Of a stretch of DNA of 64,000 nt, positions 1 through 11,433 are shown one piece after another. The stretch lies in assembly GCA_965153355.1 (NCBI GenBank), contig OZ231128.1:6634001-6698000 (forward strand). Reading direction: 5' to 3'. The translations under genes were made by a program, and so were the position numbers. Under the pieces are notes generated by a model. That model saw only the letters and a list, made by a program, of their open reading frames with translations, was not told the DNA's origin and made no database searches. This stretch comes from Flaccisagitta enflata (Eukaryota > Chaetognatha > Sagittoidea > Aphragmophora). Positions within the stretch are counted from its first letter, which is position 1. Every line of letters starts with the position of its first letter.

Positions 1-299
1 AAAATGTCAGGTAATTTTCTACAACACTACAAAAGATGAAATATGATACTCTGGTAGTTTTGGAATCCTAAGCTTTTACTTTCCCCCACTTGAGCTTGTT
101 CACCGTGTATTTCATTTCAAAACAATCATTTTATGTATACACATTTGATTTTACAGTGGATAGTAGGAGAGGGTCATTTCCCTGTGCTCTTTTTAAAAAA
201 AATATTTTATGCATTGAACAATTAACGATTGTATTTGATTCTGAATTGAGGTTTGGTTTACGCTATTCTGAAAGTTGTAATTATTAATAATCATAAATG

Positions 300-3200
300 A
301 TGCTATGATTAACGTCCGTTAAAACTCGTCTCTCTACTTCGTGGTCTTTTTACGATCTACACCATCAGTCTCCGCAACGACTACAGCATCAACTACAGCA
401 TCAGCAACTACACCAGGAGCATCTACATCAGCAACAACAACAACTTCTTCTCTCTGGCGACGTCAACATTCATCCCGGACCGCCCACTCAAAGATCAGTT
501 GAGAAAAAGACACGGAATGTAGCTTGCCCATGCGTTGCCTGTGCGAGAGGAGTGACGCGGGCCAGTAAGGCCGTCGAATGTGATCTTTGTAAAAGATGGA
601 CGCACGTAAGATGCTCTGTCTCTGTCTCTCTTGCTACATATGATAAATGCGTCAAAGACGGCAGCGAAATTGCGTTTGTTTGTGACCACTGCTGTCTCGC
701 CTCTCTTCCTTTCGCTAGCGACGATGGCGTCGACGGATTTTGCGCTGTCGCTAATTCTTCTTCTTCTCCCACTACGCACGTCTCTTCTTCTGCTTCCTCT
801 TCTTCTTCGTCGCAGCCTTACACTGTACCACGTGTTTTGTCGTCAAAGGGCCTGCACTTCCTTCACTCAAATGTTCGATCGCTTCTTCCCAAGATTCCCG
901 ACATTCGCATTCTTCTTTCTCAAACTAAGGCCGCAGTTTTTGCGGCATCTGAGACGTGGCTGGATCCCACGGTTAAAGATGGTGAGGTCGAGATTCCTGG
1001 CTTTAACATCATCCGGCACGACCGGAATCGAAACGGTGGCGGTGTGGCGTTATACGTACGCGACACTATTGCATTTAACCCTCGACCCGATCTCGCCGTC
1101 GACGGCCTTGAAGCTGTTTGGATAGAGCTACTATTCCCACGGACTAAAGGTATCCTTGTTTGTGCAATGTATCGACCTCCTATGGATAGTAGCTTTCTTT
1201 CAAAAATGGAGTCGTCCTTGTCCAAAATTGACCCGGGAACTGAGTTACACATCTTAGGCGATTTTAATATTGATTTTTTTCATGGTCGTTCCCCTTTGTT
1301 GACTAGATACAGAGAAATTTTGGATTTCTTTGGTTGTGACCAAATGATCGCTGAGCCAACACGTATGACTCCTACATCCTCGTCACTCATTGACCATGTT
1401 TTGACTAATGTCCGTGATTTGATTGCTGATAGTGGAGTCATATTAACGGGCTTCAGCGATCACGTGGTCACCTTTTGTTCAAGAAAATATGAAAAGGATA
1501 TTTTTACTGGATCCAATGTTAAGCTGGTACGTTCTTTTAAGTCCTATTCCAAGTTTTTATTCATGGCTGAACTTAGAAAAGTAGATTGGTCATCGGTCTT
1601 GTCTTCTTGTGATGTTAATTTCTGTTTGTCTGAGTTTAACCGTCTTTTTCGATTGGCGATTGACAATGTTGCTCCTTTACGAGAGATTCGAGTAAGAAGT
1701 AAAGAAAGTCCTTGGATGAATTCCCATATTCTGGCCTCTATTAGAAAGAGGAACAATCTTTTTAGCCGTTTCAGAAAAGATCGCACGAATACATTTCTTT
1801 ATAAGGAATACTGTAAAGTTCGGAATATGGTCCAGAGGGACATCAAATTGGCCAAGGAAACGTATTTTAGAAATGGGATTGAAAGAAATAAAGGGGATTC
1901 GGGTAAACTTTGGGGCCATTTGAAGTCTCTCGGCTTTAGCAAAAAGGCCTCAAAATCTCCTATTGTCCTCGAGGAAAATGGCATCAAGAAGTTTGACGCT
2001 CTTAGTGTTGCACGGATTTTCAATTCTTTCTACACTTCAGTTGCAGCAGACCTAGTTGCTAAATTACCAAATCCTTTAGGAGCTTTTCGCACGACTAGTG
2101 AAATCTTTAGACGTTTCTATTTCAAGAAGGTTGGTCTACGTCCAGGGTTCACTCTATCACCCATAACTAGTCATTTTGTCCGGAAACAGCTTCTCTCTTT
2201 AAATACTAAAAAGGCAGTTGGTCTGGATGACATTTCCTCTCTTTTTCTTCGTGATGGCACTGAATGTATCATCACACCTGTGACACATATCATAAATATT
2301 TCTATCATTACCGAAACGGTTCCCGCTGCATTTAAAGAGGCAAAGGTAATTCCTCTGTTCAAAAAAGGTTCTACTTTGGATCCCGGTAACTATAGACCGG
2401 TGAGCATTTTAAATGTATTATCGAAAATTCTGGAACGCGCTGCTCACTCTCAGCTTAGTGATTATTTAGAGAAACGTGGGATTCTGTTTGAGAATCAATC
2501 TGGTTTTCGAGGTGGATTTTCTACTGATTCGTGTCTCATCGGTCTTACTGATTTTATTAAGGGCGAAATGGGTAAAGGAAATTTGGTTGGGATGGTCCTG
2601 TTAGACTTACAAAAGGCCTTTGATACGGTTGATCACGCGATTCTAATGGAGAAACTTGATTCTATTGGTGTTTTATCACTGCCGTGGTTCGAATCTTATT
2701 TGTCGGGTCGTAGACAATGCACGGAAGTTGGAGGCACACGCTCTGAGTTCGGTTCTGTCACTTGTGGGGTGCCTCAGGGTAGTATATTGGGCCCTCTTTT
2801 GTTTCTTATCTACATAAACGATATGAGTATCAGTCTAAATTGTAGATTGTCACTTTATGCAGATGATTCGGCTTTATTGTTTGCACATCGAGATCCAAAA
2901 GTTATTGCTGACCATTTAAGTAGCGAGCTATCGAGATGTAAACACTGGCTTGTGGACAACAGGCTGTCCCTTCACATTGGCAAGACGGAGTCCTTACTTT
3001 TTGGGACAAAGAGAAGATTAAAGGGGGCGGAAAGCTTTTGCGTCACTTGTGATGGGACACCGGTTGAACGGAGTTTCAACGTCAAATACCTTGGTGTTTT
3101 TTTAGATGCTAATCTTAACGGATCTGTACATGCGGGGCAACTTATGAAGGCGTGTGCTGGCAGGCTTTCATTTCTTTATCGTAGTGCTTCTTTTCTGGAT

Positions 3201-3929
3201 AAAAAATGCCGCCAGACTTTGTGTTCAGCACTGATTCAGCCCTACATGGACTACTGCTGTAGCTCGTGGTTTGTTGGTCTTTCTGTTACGTTGAAGGAAA
3301 GGCTGAATGTAATACAACGAAAAATGGTAAGATACGTTCACGGACTAGATTTCAGAAGCCACGTAGATTGTAAGGACTTACGTGAAATGTCTTGGTTGAC
3401 AATCCCTGATCGCGTTAAGTATTTCAAGATGGCACATCTTTTCCGGATCCGCCATAAACTGGCTCCTAAGTATCTCCTTCCAAACTTTACATCTTTGTCA
3501 CAAGTTCACGATCATAACACGCGCGGTAGTCATTACAACTTTCAACTTTCGCGTGAGCTTTCTCTTTCACCTAACAGTTTTGCGTTCTCGGCGATTAAAG
3601 AATGGAATGATCTTCCAGTTTACATCAAATCAATTGGTGAATTTCGAGTTTTTAAAACAAAATTAAAGGAGTATCTGATTTCTCGCTATAGTTGATGCAT
3701 ATGGCTTATCTGACAGATACGAAACTGGATTTTACCTTTTAAACATGTTTACCTCCATTTTTCTCTTTTATTTACGCTTCCGTTACGAAGCATATTTTCA
3801 TTTTATGAGGACTCTGTTGGAAAAAAGTCGATCAGACTTTAACAGACTATCCTCCGTTGCAGACTTTTTCCCTACAATTTCCAAAAATTGTATATTTATG
3901 TTTGCTACGAAATAAATTCATTCATTCAA
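300..3929 (+). mobile_element. Non-LTR retrotransposon (CR1/L2/Rex-like), near full length
   Basis: Seen: one long open frame with endonuclease and reverse transcriptase, followed by about 230 bp of 3' sequence ending AATAAATTCATTCATTCAA at about 3911-3929. A short tandem-repeat tail rather than poly(A) is usual for CR1/L2-type LINEs. The 5' limit is uncertain: the frame is closed by a TGA at 306-308, and no target-site duplication was found. The clade is inferred from domain order and tail, not from a phylogeny. Confidence 0.88.
309..3695 (+). CDS. LINE ORF: 2A-like motif, PHD-like zinc region, AP-like endonuclease, reverse transcriptase
   Basis: The polyprotein nicks target DNA and copies the element RNA into it. 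The frame is open from 309 (after TGA 306-308) to the stop at 3693-3695, but the first in-frame ATG lies well inside the endonuclease, so the true start is unresolved; a GTG at 552 is only a conventional start. Seen in order: His/Gln-rich stretch 351-440; 2A-like LLLSGDVNIHPGP at about 444-482; Cys-rich PHD-like segment with CPCVAC and ECDLCKRWTHVRC (525-630); endonuclease motifs NVRSL, SETWL, GGGVALYV, MYRPP, GDFNID, SLIDHVLTN and SDH (870-1480); RT motifs DDISSLFL, NYRPVSILN, LLDLQKAFDTVDHAIL, GVPQGSILGPLLFLIYIND and YADD (2220-2870); a C-terminal segment to 3695. No frameshift or internal stop was seen, so the copy is young or recently active. Confidence 0.88.
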   Translation, partial: LTSVKTRLSTSWSFYDLHHQSPQRLQHQLQHQQLHQEHLHQQQQQLLLSGDVNIHPGPPTQRSVEKKTRNVACPCVACARGVTRASKAVECDLCKRWTHVRCSVSVSLATYDKCVKDGSEIAFVCDHCCLASLPFASDDGVDGFCAVANSSSSPTTHVSSSASSSSSSQPYTVPRVLSSKGLHFLHSNVRSLLPKIPDIRILLSQTKAAVFAASETWLDPTVKDGEVEIPGFNIIRHDRNRNGGGVALYVRDTIAFNPRPDLAVDGLEAVWIELLFPRTKGILVCAMYRPPMDSSFLSKMESSLSKIDPGTELHILGDFNIDFFHGRSPLLTRYREILDFFGCDQMIAEPTRMTPTSSSLIDHVLTNVRDLIADSGVILTGFSDHVVTFCSRKYEKDIFTGSNVKLVRSFKSYSKFLFMAELRKVDWSSVLSSCDVNFCLSEFNRLFRLAIDNVAPLREIRVRSKESPWMNSHILASIRKRNNLFSRFRKDRTNTFLYKEYCKVRNMVQRDIKLAKETYFRNGIERNKGDSGKLWGHLKSLGFSKKASKSPIVLEENGIKKFDALSVARIFNSFYTSVAADLVAKLPNPLGAFRTTSEIFRRFYFKKVGLRPGFTLSPITSHFVRKQLLSLNTKKAVGLDDISSLFLRDGTECIITPVTHIINISIITETVPAAFKEAKVIPLFKKGSTLDPGNYRPVSILNVLSKILERAAHSQLSDYLEKRGILFENQSGFRGGFSTDSCLIGLTDFIKGEMGKGNLVGMVLLDLQKAFDTVDHAILMEKLDSIGVLSLPWFESYLSGRRQCTEVGGTRSEFGSVTCGVPQGSILGPLLFLIYINDMSISLNCRLSLYADDSALLFAHRDPKVIADHLSSELSRCKHWLVDNRLSLHIGKTESLLFGTKRRLKGAESFCVTCDGTPVERSFNVKYLGVFLDANLNGSVHAGQLMKACAGRLSFLYRSASFLDKKCRQTLCSALIQPYMDYCCSSWFVGLSVTLKERLNVIQRKMVRYVHGLDFRSHVDCKDLREMSWLTIPDRVKYFKMAHLFRIRHKLAPKYLLPNFTSLSQVHDHNTRGSHYNFQLSRELSLSPNSFAFSAIKEWNDLPVYIKSIGEFRVFKTKLKEYLISRYS

Positions 3930-5129
3930 CCTCTTCTTAATAAATTCAAAAGCTGTGTACGGATTCTGCTGCCTTGTTTTCAGGCCTGCAGGATGGGTTG
4001 AAGTCGCTTCAAACGAAAATATGTTTGAGTCCAAAGTGAAGACATAAAAAGTGTTAGGACCCAAAAAAGTTAACTTTAACTAGTAAGTTAGATAGTCAAA
4101 ATTTTGAAAACCCCTGTAGTCAACTAATCAAAATTAACTAGTTAAGCAATTTAACTAGTGAACTAATTTTTTGGGGAAAAATGCGGGGTCACATATCGCT
4201 GCAGACAGGTGGGCAGGGGAATCCAACCCCCATGCAAATCCCAACCCCCAACCCCCATCTCACACACAGACCATACACAAAAAGTATCTTAAACATTTGT
4301 TTTTCCAATTTTCAACACAATGACCCCTTAAAAAACTGTGCACGGATACTTCTGCCTAGTCATCACTGAGGCCTTGCGAGGCCTTGCGGGTTTGGCCGTG
4401 AGAAGGCCGAGGCTCGGTTTTGAGGCCAAACCCGAAATTCGGTTTTGCCTTCGGACCCGACTTTGTTTTTTAGGATATTTTTGCTGCTATGACATTTTTT
4501 TAATCATTCATTCATAAAGTTATTTTTGCATTTTTGTATTTCTCACCTTCTTGATAATATTATGTGTGTATGTATGTGCGTTTGTGTATGCGTTTGTGTG
4601 TGTGTGTGTGTCTCTCTTTCTCTCTATTCCCCCCCCCCTTAATTACATTTATTTCATGGGTTTTTTTCTTATGTTGCTGTTCAAACATATTTTTTTCCCT
4701 TTTTAGCTTACCTTTTATCTCAGAATTTTTGGTGTCTCAGTGCCGTGTCTAGAGTTTGGAGTTTCAAACAAAATCATCAAGTGGCATATAACGGAAGTAT
4801 AATTGAGATTATATGCATAGTAGGTTGCGTATAAGTGGAGTTTTTAGCCTAAAAAACGCTTTATAACGTTTTTTTTAGTAGTATTACAATTACCACTATT
4901 TTTCAAGATGAAATAAGTTTCCCAGTGCCTGTGAAGCATCGTTGACTCTTTAGGAAAATACTTGAACAAAGCATGGTAGTGTTTTTTCATTCAAATGTTC
5001 TCATTTGCTTTTCGTCTGTATTAAAAAAGAAAATAGAAGTTTTGTTACTATTTTCTAGTTATGGATTAAGATTATTAGGAGCATGGCCATCGACGTGCTA
5101 TCTCCGTTTTGTTACAGGGAGAGAGAGAG
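3930..5129. other. Gene-free region with diverged repeats
   Basis: No gene seen. The stretch 3950-4050 resembles 7180-7270 (shared AAAGTGAAGAC and neighbouring words), and CCTTGCGAGGCCTTGCGGG (4370-4390) resembles the opposite flank near 7100-7170, so two diverged copies of one element probably lie here. A short TG/CT microsatellite spans about 4562-4630. Confidence 0.4.
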
Positions 5130-5276
5130 AACAAGGCCGGATACACGGCCATCAGTTGCGGACAGATGGGCAGGGGCGGAAATGCGCGTTTACACATTTT
5201 CCAACTTGATCATTACGGACCGACGGACCAACCGACAGGCGGACAAGGCCTCTTATAGAGTTGCGTGTCCACAATT
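5130..5276 (+). mobile_element. HINE-like element, subfamily A, GTTGCG class
   Basis: Begins AACAAGGCCGGATACACGGC, then CAGTTGCGGAC, GGGCAGGGGC and a (GACGGACC)-type block, ending AGAGTTGCGTGTCCACAATTAAAA. The 5' word CAGTTGCGGAC matches the 3' stem GTTGCG..CCAC(A)A. It sits between two (GA)n tracts. The Helentron assignment is inferred from architecture. Confidence 0.75.

Positions 5277-5280
<4 letters not shown>

Positions 5281-5344
<64 letters not shown>
5281..5344. repeat. (GA)n microsatellite
   Basis: An uninterrupted GA tract of about 64 bp directly after the 3' end of the preceding element. Confidence 0.97.
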
Positions 5345-5349
<5 letters not shown>

Positions 5350-5479
5350 CAGACAGACCCAGACAAATATCGAGACTTGAACAGAATAAAGGACAATTCA
5401 TGAAAAAATGATTGGCCATTTGATTTTTTCTTGCCACTCAGTCTCATTTATGGGTCCTATGATATTCTTTCTTTGTTGT

Positions 5480-5481
<2 letters not shown>

Positions 5482-5561
<80 letters not shown>
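5482..5561. repeat. (GA)n microsatellite
   Basis: An uninterrupted GA tract of about 80 bp. Confidence 0.97.
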
Positions 5562-5564
<3 letters not shown>

Positions 5565-5654
5565 ACGATCGATTTGGTCATCACTTCACGAAGATTGATC
5601 TAACCAAAACATATGGTCCACAAAAATTGGAAATGGCATTATTGCAGGTGCAAA

Positions 5655-5776
<122 letters not shown>

Positions 5777-5841
5777 CTCACAAACAGACATTGACAAGAA
5801 GAACTTGATTCTGGACTTTTGAATGATACAATCTTGATATA

Positions 5842-6185
5842 CCGTATTTCCTGCATTTATCACCCTCCTCTAATTAGCGCCCCCCCCTTTTGGAGAAAGT
5901 GAGAGCTTATAAGAAATATATACTTTAAATTTTTTTTTTTTTTAAAGTTATTGTAAATCAAATTGTTTCTTGACATAAAATATACAAGAATGGTATGCCA
6001 TGTAAAAATATTCTTTGTTTTAATTTTTTTTTGCATTGAAATATGAAATATTTGTCCAAAACATTAAATTTCATATAAAATTATCTATACATAAGTGTAG
6101 GAGGGGGCGCTAATTGCAGGTTAAAATTGACAATATTTCATTTCAATTTCAAAAGCGCCCGCGGCGCTAATTACAGGAAATACGG
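5842..6185. mobile_element. MITE with terminal CCGTATTTCCTG inverted repeats, TA target
   Basis: Left end TACCGTATTTCCTG and right end CAGGAAATACGGTA form terminal inverted repeats inside flanking TA dinucleotides (5840-5841, 6186-6187). Subterminal AATTAGCGCC / GGCGCTAATT also pair. 344 bp, non-coding. A diverged relative lies at 28120-28448. Confidence 0.82.
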
Positions 6186-6189
6186 TAAG

Positions 6190-7570
6190 CATAAGGGAGA
6201 ATCATCGATCATTTATTTTACTTTATTTTCTGTTTTATCAAAACAATTCAACTGGTGAAATAAATATAACTATAAAATATAATAAATGAGATAATTACAA
6301 AGAATTTGATTTACAAAATATGAGTAAAAAACATTAGATATGAACGAAAAAGATGAAAAAAGTGACACAGAATTATTAAAAGTATGGTATATAGAAAAGA
6401 AAAAAAAACTAATAAAAAATAATGAATGAAATATAAAGATAAAAAAAGATTAAGAATCTAAAGTCAAAAATGAAAAGTGAAAATAAAAAAAAATTGTAAA
6501 GTGTAAAGTGTAAAATGTAGCATAAAGTGAAAAGTAAAAAATAAAAAATGAAAAATAATAAGTAAAAAATGAAAAGTGAAAAGTGAAAAGTGAAAAGTGA
6601 ATCATGAAATATGAAAACTGATGAAAATAACAAAAATAAATAATGATAAGAAATAAAAATAATTAATGCTAGCAAAAAAGTTTTTAGAAATTTTTACAAA
6701 ATAATCATAGAAAATCCACTATGAATTCCCTAAATCTTACTACTCCTTCATTGCCAAGTAAAAAACCTGAAAAACGCCAATGGGAAACTCATTTTGGCGC
6801 CAAATACTTTTTTGCGTCTCATCTGCCACTTCCGGTAGAGGTGGCGTATAAAAAAGCGTATAGGTAAACTCTAGCTGTGTCAGTGTATCTGCGTCTGTGT
6901 CTGTGTCTGTGTGTATGTGTTTGTTTCTTTTCTTTTTTTTTTTTTTGTCTTTCTATTTTTTTTTTTTTTTTTTTTGTCTTTTCTTTTTTTCTCCTTTTTT
7001 TTCTCTTTCACTCTTTTCTCTTTTTTTTCTTTAATTTTTTTTCTCTCTGGCTAATAACCAGACATCTTTGAGTTGCAATATTTACTTAAAGAACCGATAT
7101 AAACCCGACATAAACCTGAGGCAAGGTTTTGAGGTATTTCGAACCCGAACCAAAACCGTTGAAAAAAACGCCAGACGCAAGGCCTTAGTCATCAGTATAG
7201 ACTTGCAGGGCGTGATCAAGTTGCTCCAAATGAAAATTTGTTTAAGTAGAAAGTGAAGACTAAAATGTTATTGTCAGAAGATGTGGTGCCACAGAAAACG
7301 AGGCCGAATACACGGCCAATAAATAGTCGCGCAAGTCCTTGCGTGCTAATTCTCTCAATCGTATAATTCATGTGCATGAAAAAACATTTAACCATTTATT
7401 CTTACAATTCCATGCTCATGGATTTACACAAGTGGGAGAATTGATTTGCAGGCCAGGGCTTGCAAGTTGACGCGTAATTGCACGCAAGGACTCATGACGT
7501 ATCAAAATTGTCTGTAAAGCTACCTCAACCTGCTTTCAGAATCATTCTCCCATTTTTTAGAAGCTGAAAT
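6190..7570. other. A/T-rich non-coding region
   Basis: No gene seen. 6420-6660 is an A-rich degenerate tandem of AAAAGTGAAAAGTGAAA-type units. 6880-7060 is a GT then poly-T/CT tract. A 5' fragment of the HINE family (AAACGAGGCCGAATACACGG) lies near 7296-7345. Confidence 0.5.
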
Positions 7571-7667
7571 ATGACTACAGTTGAGCTTCACTCGAGCGCA
7601 TGTCAAGGGACCAAGTTAAATTATGCCTCATAATGAAGGTGTTTTAAGGCCAATATAGAAATAACTA

Positions 7668-8246
7668 CACTCTTTTCTTTGACTAAGAACCTTATTTATA
7701 AGAACATCAAGGCTCAAATGTGGGTAAAAACAAGAACAATCTTAAGAACATTGTCAGCCTCACAACCGGAGGATTATAAGAACATTTTTTCTTTTTTTTT
7801 TGTTCTAGGCAACTGAAGGAACTGCAGTAAATAAAAACAAGGCCGGATACATGGCAGGACAGTTGCGGACAGTTGGGCAGGAGCAGTAAAGCGCCCGGAA
7901 TTCAAATATGTGATGGACGGACAGATGGACCGACGGACCTACCAACCAAAATGGCAAGGTGTAGTGTCGTGTGTCCCCGACTAAAAACTATGACTGCATT
8001 ATTGTAATAGTAGACATCAATAGTCTGATACTTTGATTTGATTTGTTAGTGATTGATACTTTAGTTCTTATATCCGTTCAATTGCTAATCAGAGTTAGGT
8101 AACCAAAAAAAAGAACATTCTGTATAAACTTGCCATTATAAAAATAAAATCATTCTAAGAACAATTTGAGCCTCAAATCACCCTATAAATAAGAACATCG
8201 AGTCTCAGAAAAAAATAACATGTTCTTTTACATAAAAAAAAGAGTG
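7668..8246. mobile_element. MITE with CACTCTTTT termini, TA target, carrying a nested HINE
   Basis: CACTCTTTTCTTTGAC... and ...AAAAAAAAGAGTG are inverted ends inside TA (7666-7667, 8247-8248). Subterminal TATTTATAAGAACATC and ATAAATAAGAACATC words recur. A HINE sits inside. A similar, smaller element may occupy about 63600-63753. Confidence 0.68.
7836..7983 (+). mobile_element. HINE-like element, subfamily A
   Basis: AACAAGGCCGGATACATGGC at the 5' end, GGGCAGGAGCAG in the middle, a (GACGGACC)-like block, and a 3' end GTGTCGTGTGTCCCCGACTAAAAA whose imperfect stem is GTCG/CGAC. Confidence 0.72.
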
Positions 8247-8639
8247 TATGCATTATCTTCATGGGATTGTAAGCTGTATGCTTTATAGGCGGACATGCCC
8301 TATTAGCGGGTGCGCTCTAGCGGTGCTCCACTGTATCTTTGTTCTTGGTGGCGTGGTAATCTTGTTCGGCGTTGTAATCCCTGTATGTAGTCTCCTAACG
8401 ATTTCCCACTGGGCCATTCGCTTCGAGGGGATTGTCTGCAGTCAAAATGGATCGACGAAAATGGTTGTAGAATTTGGCATCTGTCCACAAATTTGTAGTT
8501 TGCGTCAAGAATGACTTCACGCTGTGATAGTTTTTGCGGTTGTGCAAAAGGGGCAATGGAGAAGGCACGAATAGCATTTTGGACAAAAGCGTTACTACTT
8601 ACCAACAACTAGCAAGGCCAAAATTCGACCTATTGTCTA

Positions 8640-8785
<146 letters not shown>

Positions 8786-8806
8786 TTGATTTTTACGTGC
8801 ACAAAA

Positions 8807-9014
8807 AACAAGGCCAACACCTTTAAGTCGCTTGCGGGACATAGATGACTTATATTGACTTCAAATGTCTTTCATTGACTTTAAATGACTTGATATAACC
8901 TGAAATAATTTAAAATGATTGAAAAAGACTTATAAAGACTTACCGACCAACAGTACAACCAACCAACCCACGGACAGACATAGCGGGGAGTAGAGTTGTG
9001 TAGCACGCAACCAA
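8807..9014 (+). mobile_element. HINE-like element, subfamily B, with degenerate TGACTT array
   Basis: 5' AACAAGGCCAACACCTTTAA then GTCGCTTGCGGGAC; centre a degenerate tandem of AATGACTT-type units (8840-8945); then (ACCGACCAAC) and a hairpin AGTTGTGTAGCACGCAACC followed by AAAAA. Confidence 0.72.
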
Positions 9015-9095
9015 AAACGCTACAGACGGACCAATGAACAGATGGACAGACACACGGTTGGACAATGCCTCTTACCAAGATGCGAGTACGCATAA
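9015..9095 (+). mobile_element. HINE 3' fragment, GATGCG class
   Basis: A (GACGGACC)-like block ending in the hairpin GATGCGAGTACGCATAAAAA. It abuts the 3' end of the preceding element. Confidence 0.6.
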
Positions 9096-9134
9096 AAACA
9101 AAAAGTAAAAAGAACTGACGATCATTGCAAAATA

Positions 9135-9728
9135 CAGTCATGCTTGGATAAATTGCAACTGGAACTTTATTTGATCATTAAGTGATACTCAATGGGTCAA
9201 ACTATAAATTGAATATTTTTTAACAAGTTAGCATCAATATTTAGTTAATTCGCCGCCATTTTCAACACTTATCAAGATTCTGCACGGCATTAAGGTTGCA
9301 AAGCTAATTAGGTAATGTAGGCAGAGAGACCACCGACATTGCATGTTAATCTACTTGTTCTTCTAGTTTTGATCTAAGGGCCCAAACCATGAAATATTCA
9401 TGACCATTTGAAAGCTCTGCAAATTATCTTGCAAATGCAATGTTGCTGGTCATTGTGGCTTCATTCGTTTAGAAATAACAAAGGTTTAAAGAAAAATATT
9501 ACCAATGGAAAAAACACTCAATCATGATGAATTTCCCTCCCCATTATTTAGTCCTTCTCTTTAAAACAGCATTCCATCTAAATGCATAAACAAACTTTTC
9601 TCTACTTGGTCTCAACCTCTTCATCTTTTGAAAAGCTTCAATTTCATCTATGATTTTGCTAGGTTTTTCTGATTTTTGACGGAGTAGCAGGCTTGAGAAT
9701 CCAGTTGCAATTTATCCAAGCATGACTG
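9135..9728. mobile_element. 594-bp MITE with 29-bp perfect terminal inverted repeats, TA target
   Basis: The left end begins CAGTCATGCTTGGATAAATT and the right end is its exact reverse complement; with the flanking TA at each side the inverted repeat is 31 bp and perfect (9133-9163, 9700-9730). The interior word ATTCGTTTAGAAATAACA and its neighbours also occur in the 598-bp MITE at 53970-54567, so the two are related. TA duplication and CAGT-type ends suggest the Tc1/mariner/pogo group (inferred). Confidence 0.88.
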
Positions 9729-9730
9729 TA

Positions 9731-10170
9731 GTCGCAAAAGTGTTAGATGGTCAGCGGTACCCATGCCCTGCATAAGTAGGTTGTGCTTGAAGTTGAGGGG
9801 GGAGCAGGGCAGCGGCCCCGAAGGGGTCGATGACCTACGCTTTCACATGTATGGAGAATTTCTCCTCCTCCTCCTCCTTCTCCTCCCCCTCCGTACGTCC
9901 TACCCCGACTCAAACCCTAGCCTCAAGGCCCAAATCTCAGTCTTTAGGCCTAAATCCCAGCCTTGAGGCTCAAACCCCATCCTCAAGGCTTAAATCCCTC
10001 CCCCGAGGCTGGGATTTGGACCATGAAGGTGGCATTTGAGGATGAGATTTGAGCCTCAAAACTGGGATTTGGGCCTCAAAACTGGGTTTTGGGTCCTGAA
10101 GCTAGGATTGGAGTGAGGGGGAGGATGGACGTAGGAGAAGGAGAACGGGGAGGAGAAATTCACATGTTTG
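9731..10170 (+). mobile_element. Family D element (GGCAGCGGCCCC type) with 20-bp tandem array
   Basis: Starts TAGTCGCAAAAGTGTTAGAT, GGTCAGCGGTACCC, then GGGCAGCGGCCCCGAAGGGG and a TGACCTACGCTTTCACA block. A tandem of about 20 bp (GGCCCAAATCCCAGCCTCGA-like) fills 9900-10100, and GGAGAAATTCACATGTTTGA closes it in inverted orientation. It abuts the preceding MITE. Family limits are inferred by comparing copies. Confidence 0.65.
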
Positions 10171-10660
10171 AAAAAAAAATCACATAAAACAATTTTGTTT
10201 ATTTTTTTCAGTGTCGATAACTGTTAGTCAATAACGACACTCAAATCAATACAGGCTCCATCAAAATATGAAGTTATACTTGTCTAGATTGGCTCCGCAC
10301 TTAGTGTGAACTTACGCTTCATGCTTTTATCTTTCGCAAGACTCCTCATCACTCGTACTGCTGCTTATGACTTTACGCAATGCTGCTTTGGATATCATAT
10401 CACATTTTTTACAACCGGTGTTGTGGATGGCCCAGGATTTCTCTTTACGTTCCTGTCAACAAATATTTCCGATGTTTTCCTTCTCAAGTTACTAAGAAGT
10501 GATAAACAAGCCCGACCGGGCAACGATGCGTCCGGACTGTGTCTCTGCGTGTATTGATCATGTGACATATAAGGAAAGACGGATGGACGAACAAACGGAT
10601 GAAACGACTGAATAGGAAAGGAGGCTGTTAAAACATGTTGTTTGATCATTTGTTTCAGTA

Positions 10661-11245
10661 ACACCTGTCCGCATATTATTGTCCCAAAATCAAATGACTG
10701 TCAAATCAAAACGAGGATATTTAGCAACATGCAGTTTTTTGCACCAGTTAGAGCTCAAAAAAATCTTTATTTTGCTCTTGAATTTTGCCTGAATTGCTTC
10801 ATACAAAATCGAATTAGATCAAAAACAGTAAAAACATTGCCCAAGCAAATCATGGCAAAATCACCAGAAAAACCTAATCAACTTCAGATTCCTACCAAAT
10901 CTGTATGAAGAAAGACACTCAGATGCGGATTTCACGGCTAAAAAGCTTTTGAAAAGTTCTTAAATTTGCCCATGGATTTTGATGGATTTCTTAGAATTGA
11001 ACCCTTTAAAAATTCAAACCAAAGCTATAGAAAAATTTAAACCTGGACGTTGCTGGATAGTGGTCAAGGGTTCATTAAGTTGATATGAAGCAACCAAAAT
11101 GGGATTAAATACAGAAAACAATATGAAACATACTAGGAAATACTCATCTGACATCCAATAACAGAGATTTATATTGTTCCTCACCAGCCGTAGTGAGGCA
11201 TCTAAAGTTGTGACACTACTGGGACAATAATATGCGGACAGGTGT
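10661..11245. mobile_element. 585-bp MITE with 26-bp perfect terminal inverted repeats, TA target
   Basis: ACACCTGTCCGCATATTATT begins the left end; the exact reverse complement ends the element. TA dinucleotides flank both ends (10659-10660, 11246-11247), so the inverted repeat is 28 bp including TA. No coding potential. Confidence 0.9.
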
Positions 11246-11284
11246 TATAGGACCTCACCGTGTCCAAAAAAAGCCGAAAAACTT

Positions 11285-11433
11285 GGTTTTTGCACAGACG
11301 TAACGGACCGACCGATGGACGGATGGACGGACGGACAAACCCTCTTATGGAGATGCGAGGACGGACGTACGGACGGACGGACGTACGGACGGACGGACAA
11401 ACCCTCTTATAGAGATGCGAGGACGCATCTAAA
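11285..11433 (+). mobile_element. HINE 3' portion, GATGCG class, partly duplicated
   Basis: A (GGACGGAC)n block ending in GAGATGCGAGGACGCATCTAAAAA, a perfect GATGCG/CGCATC stem with an AGGA loop. The segment CAAACCCTCTTATNGAGATG occurs twice, about 68 bp apart. Confidence 0.65.
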
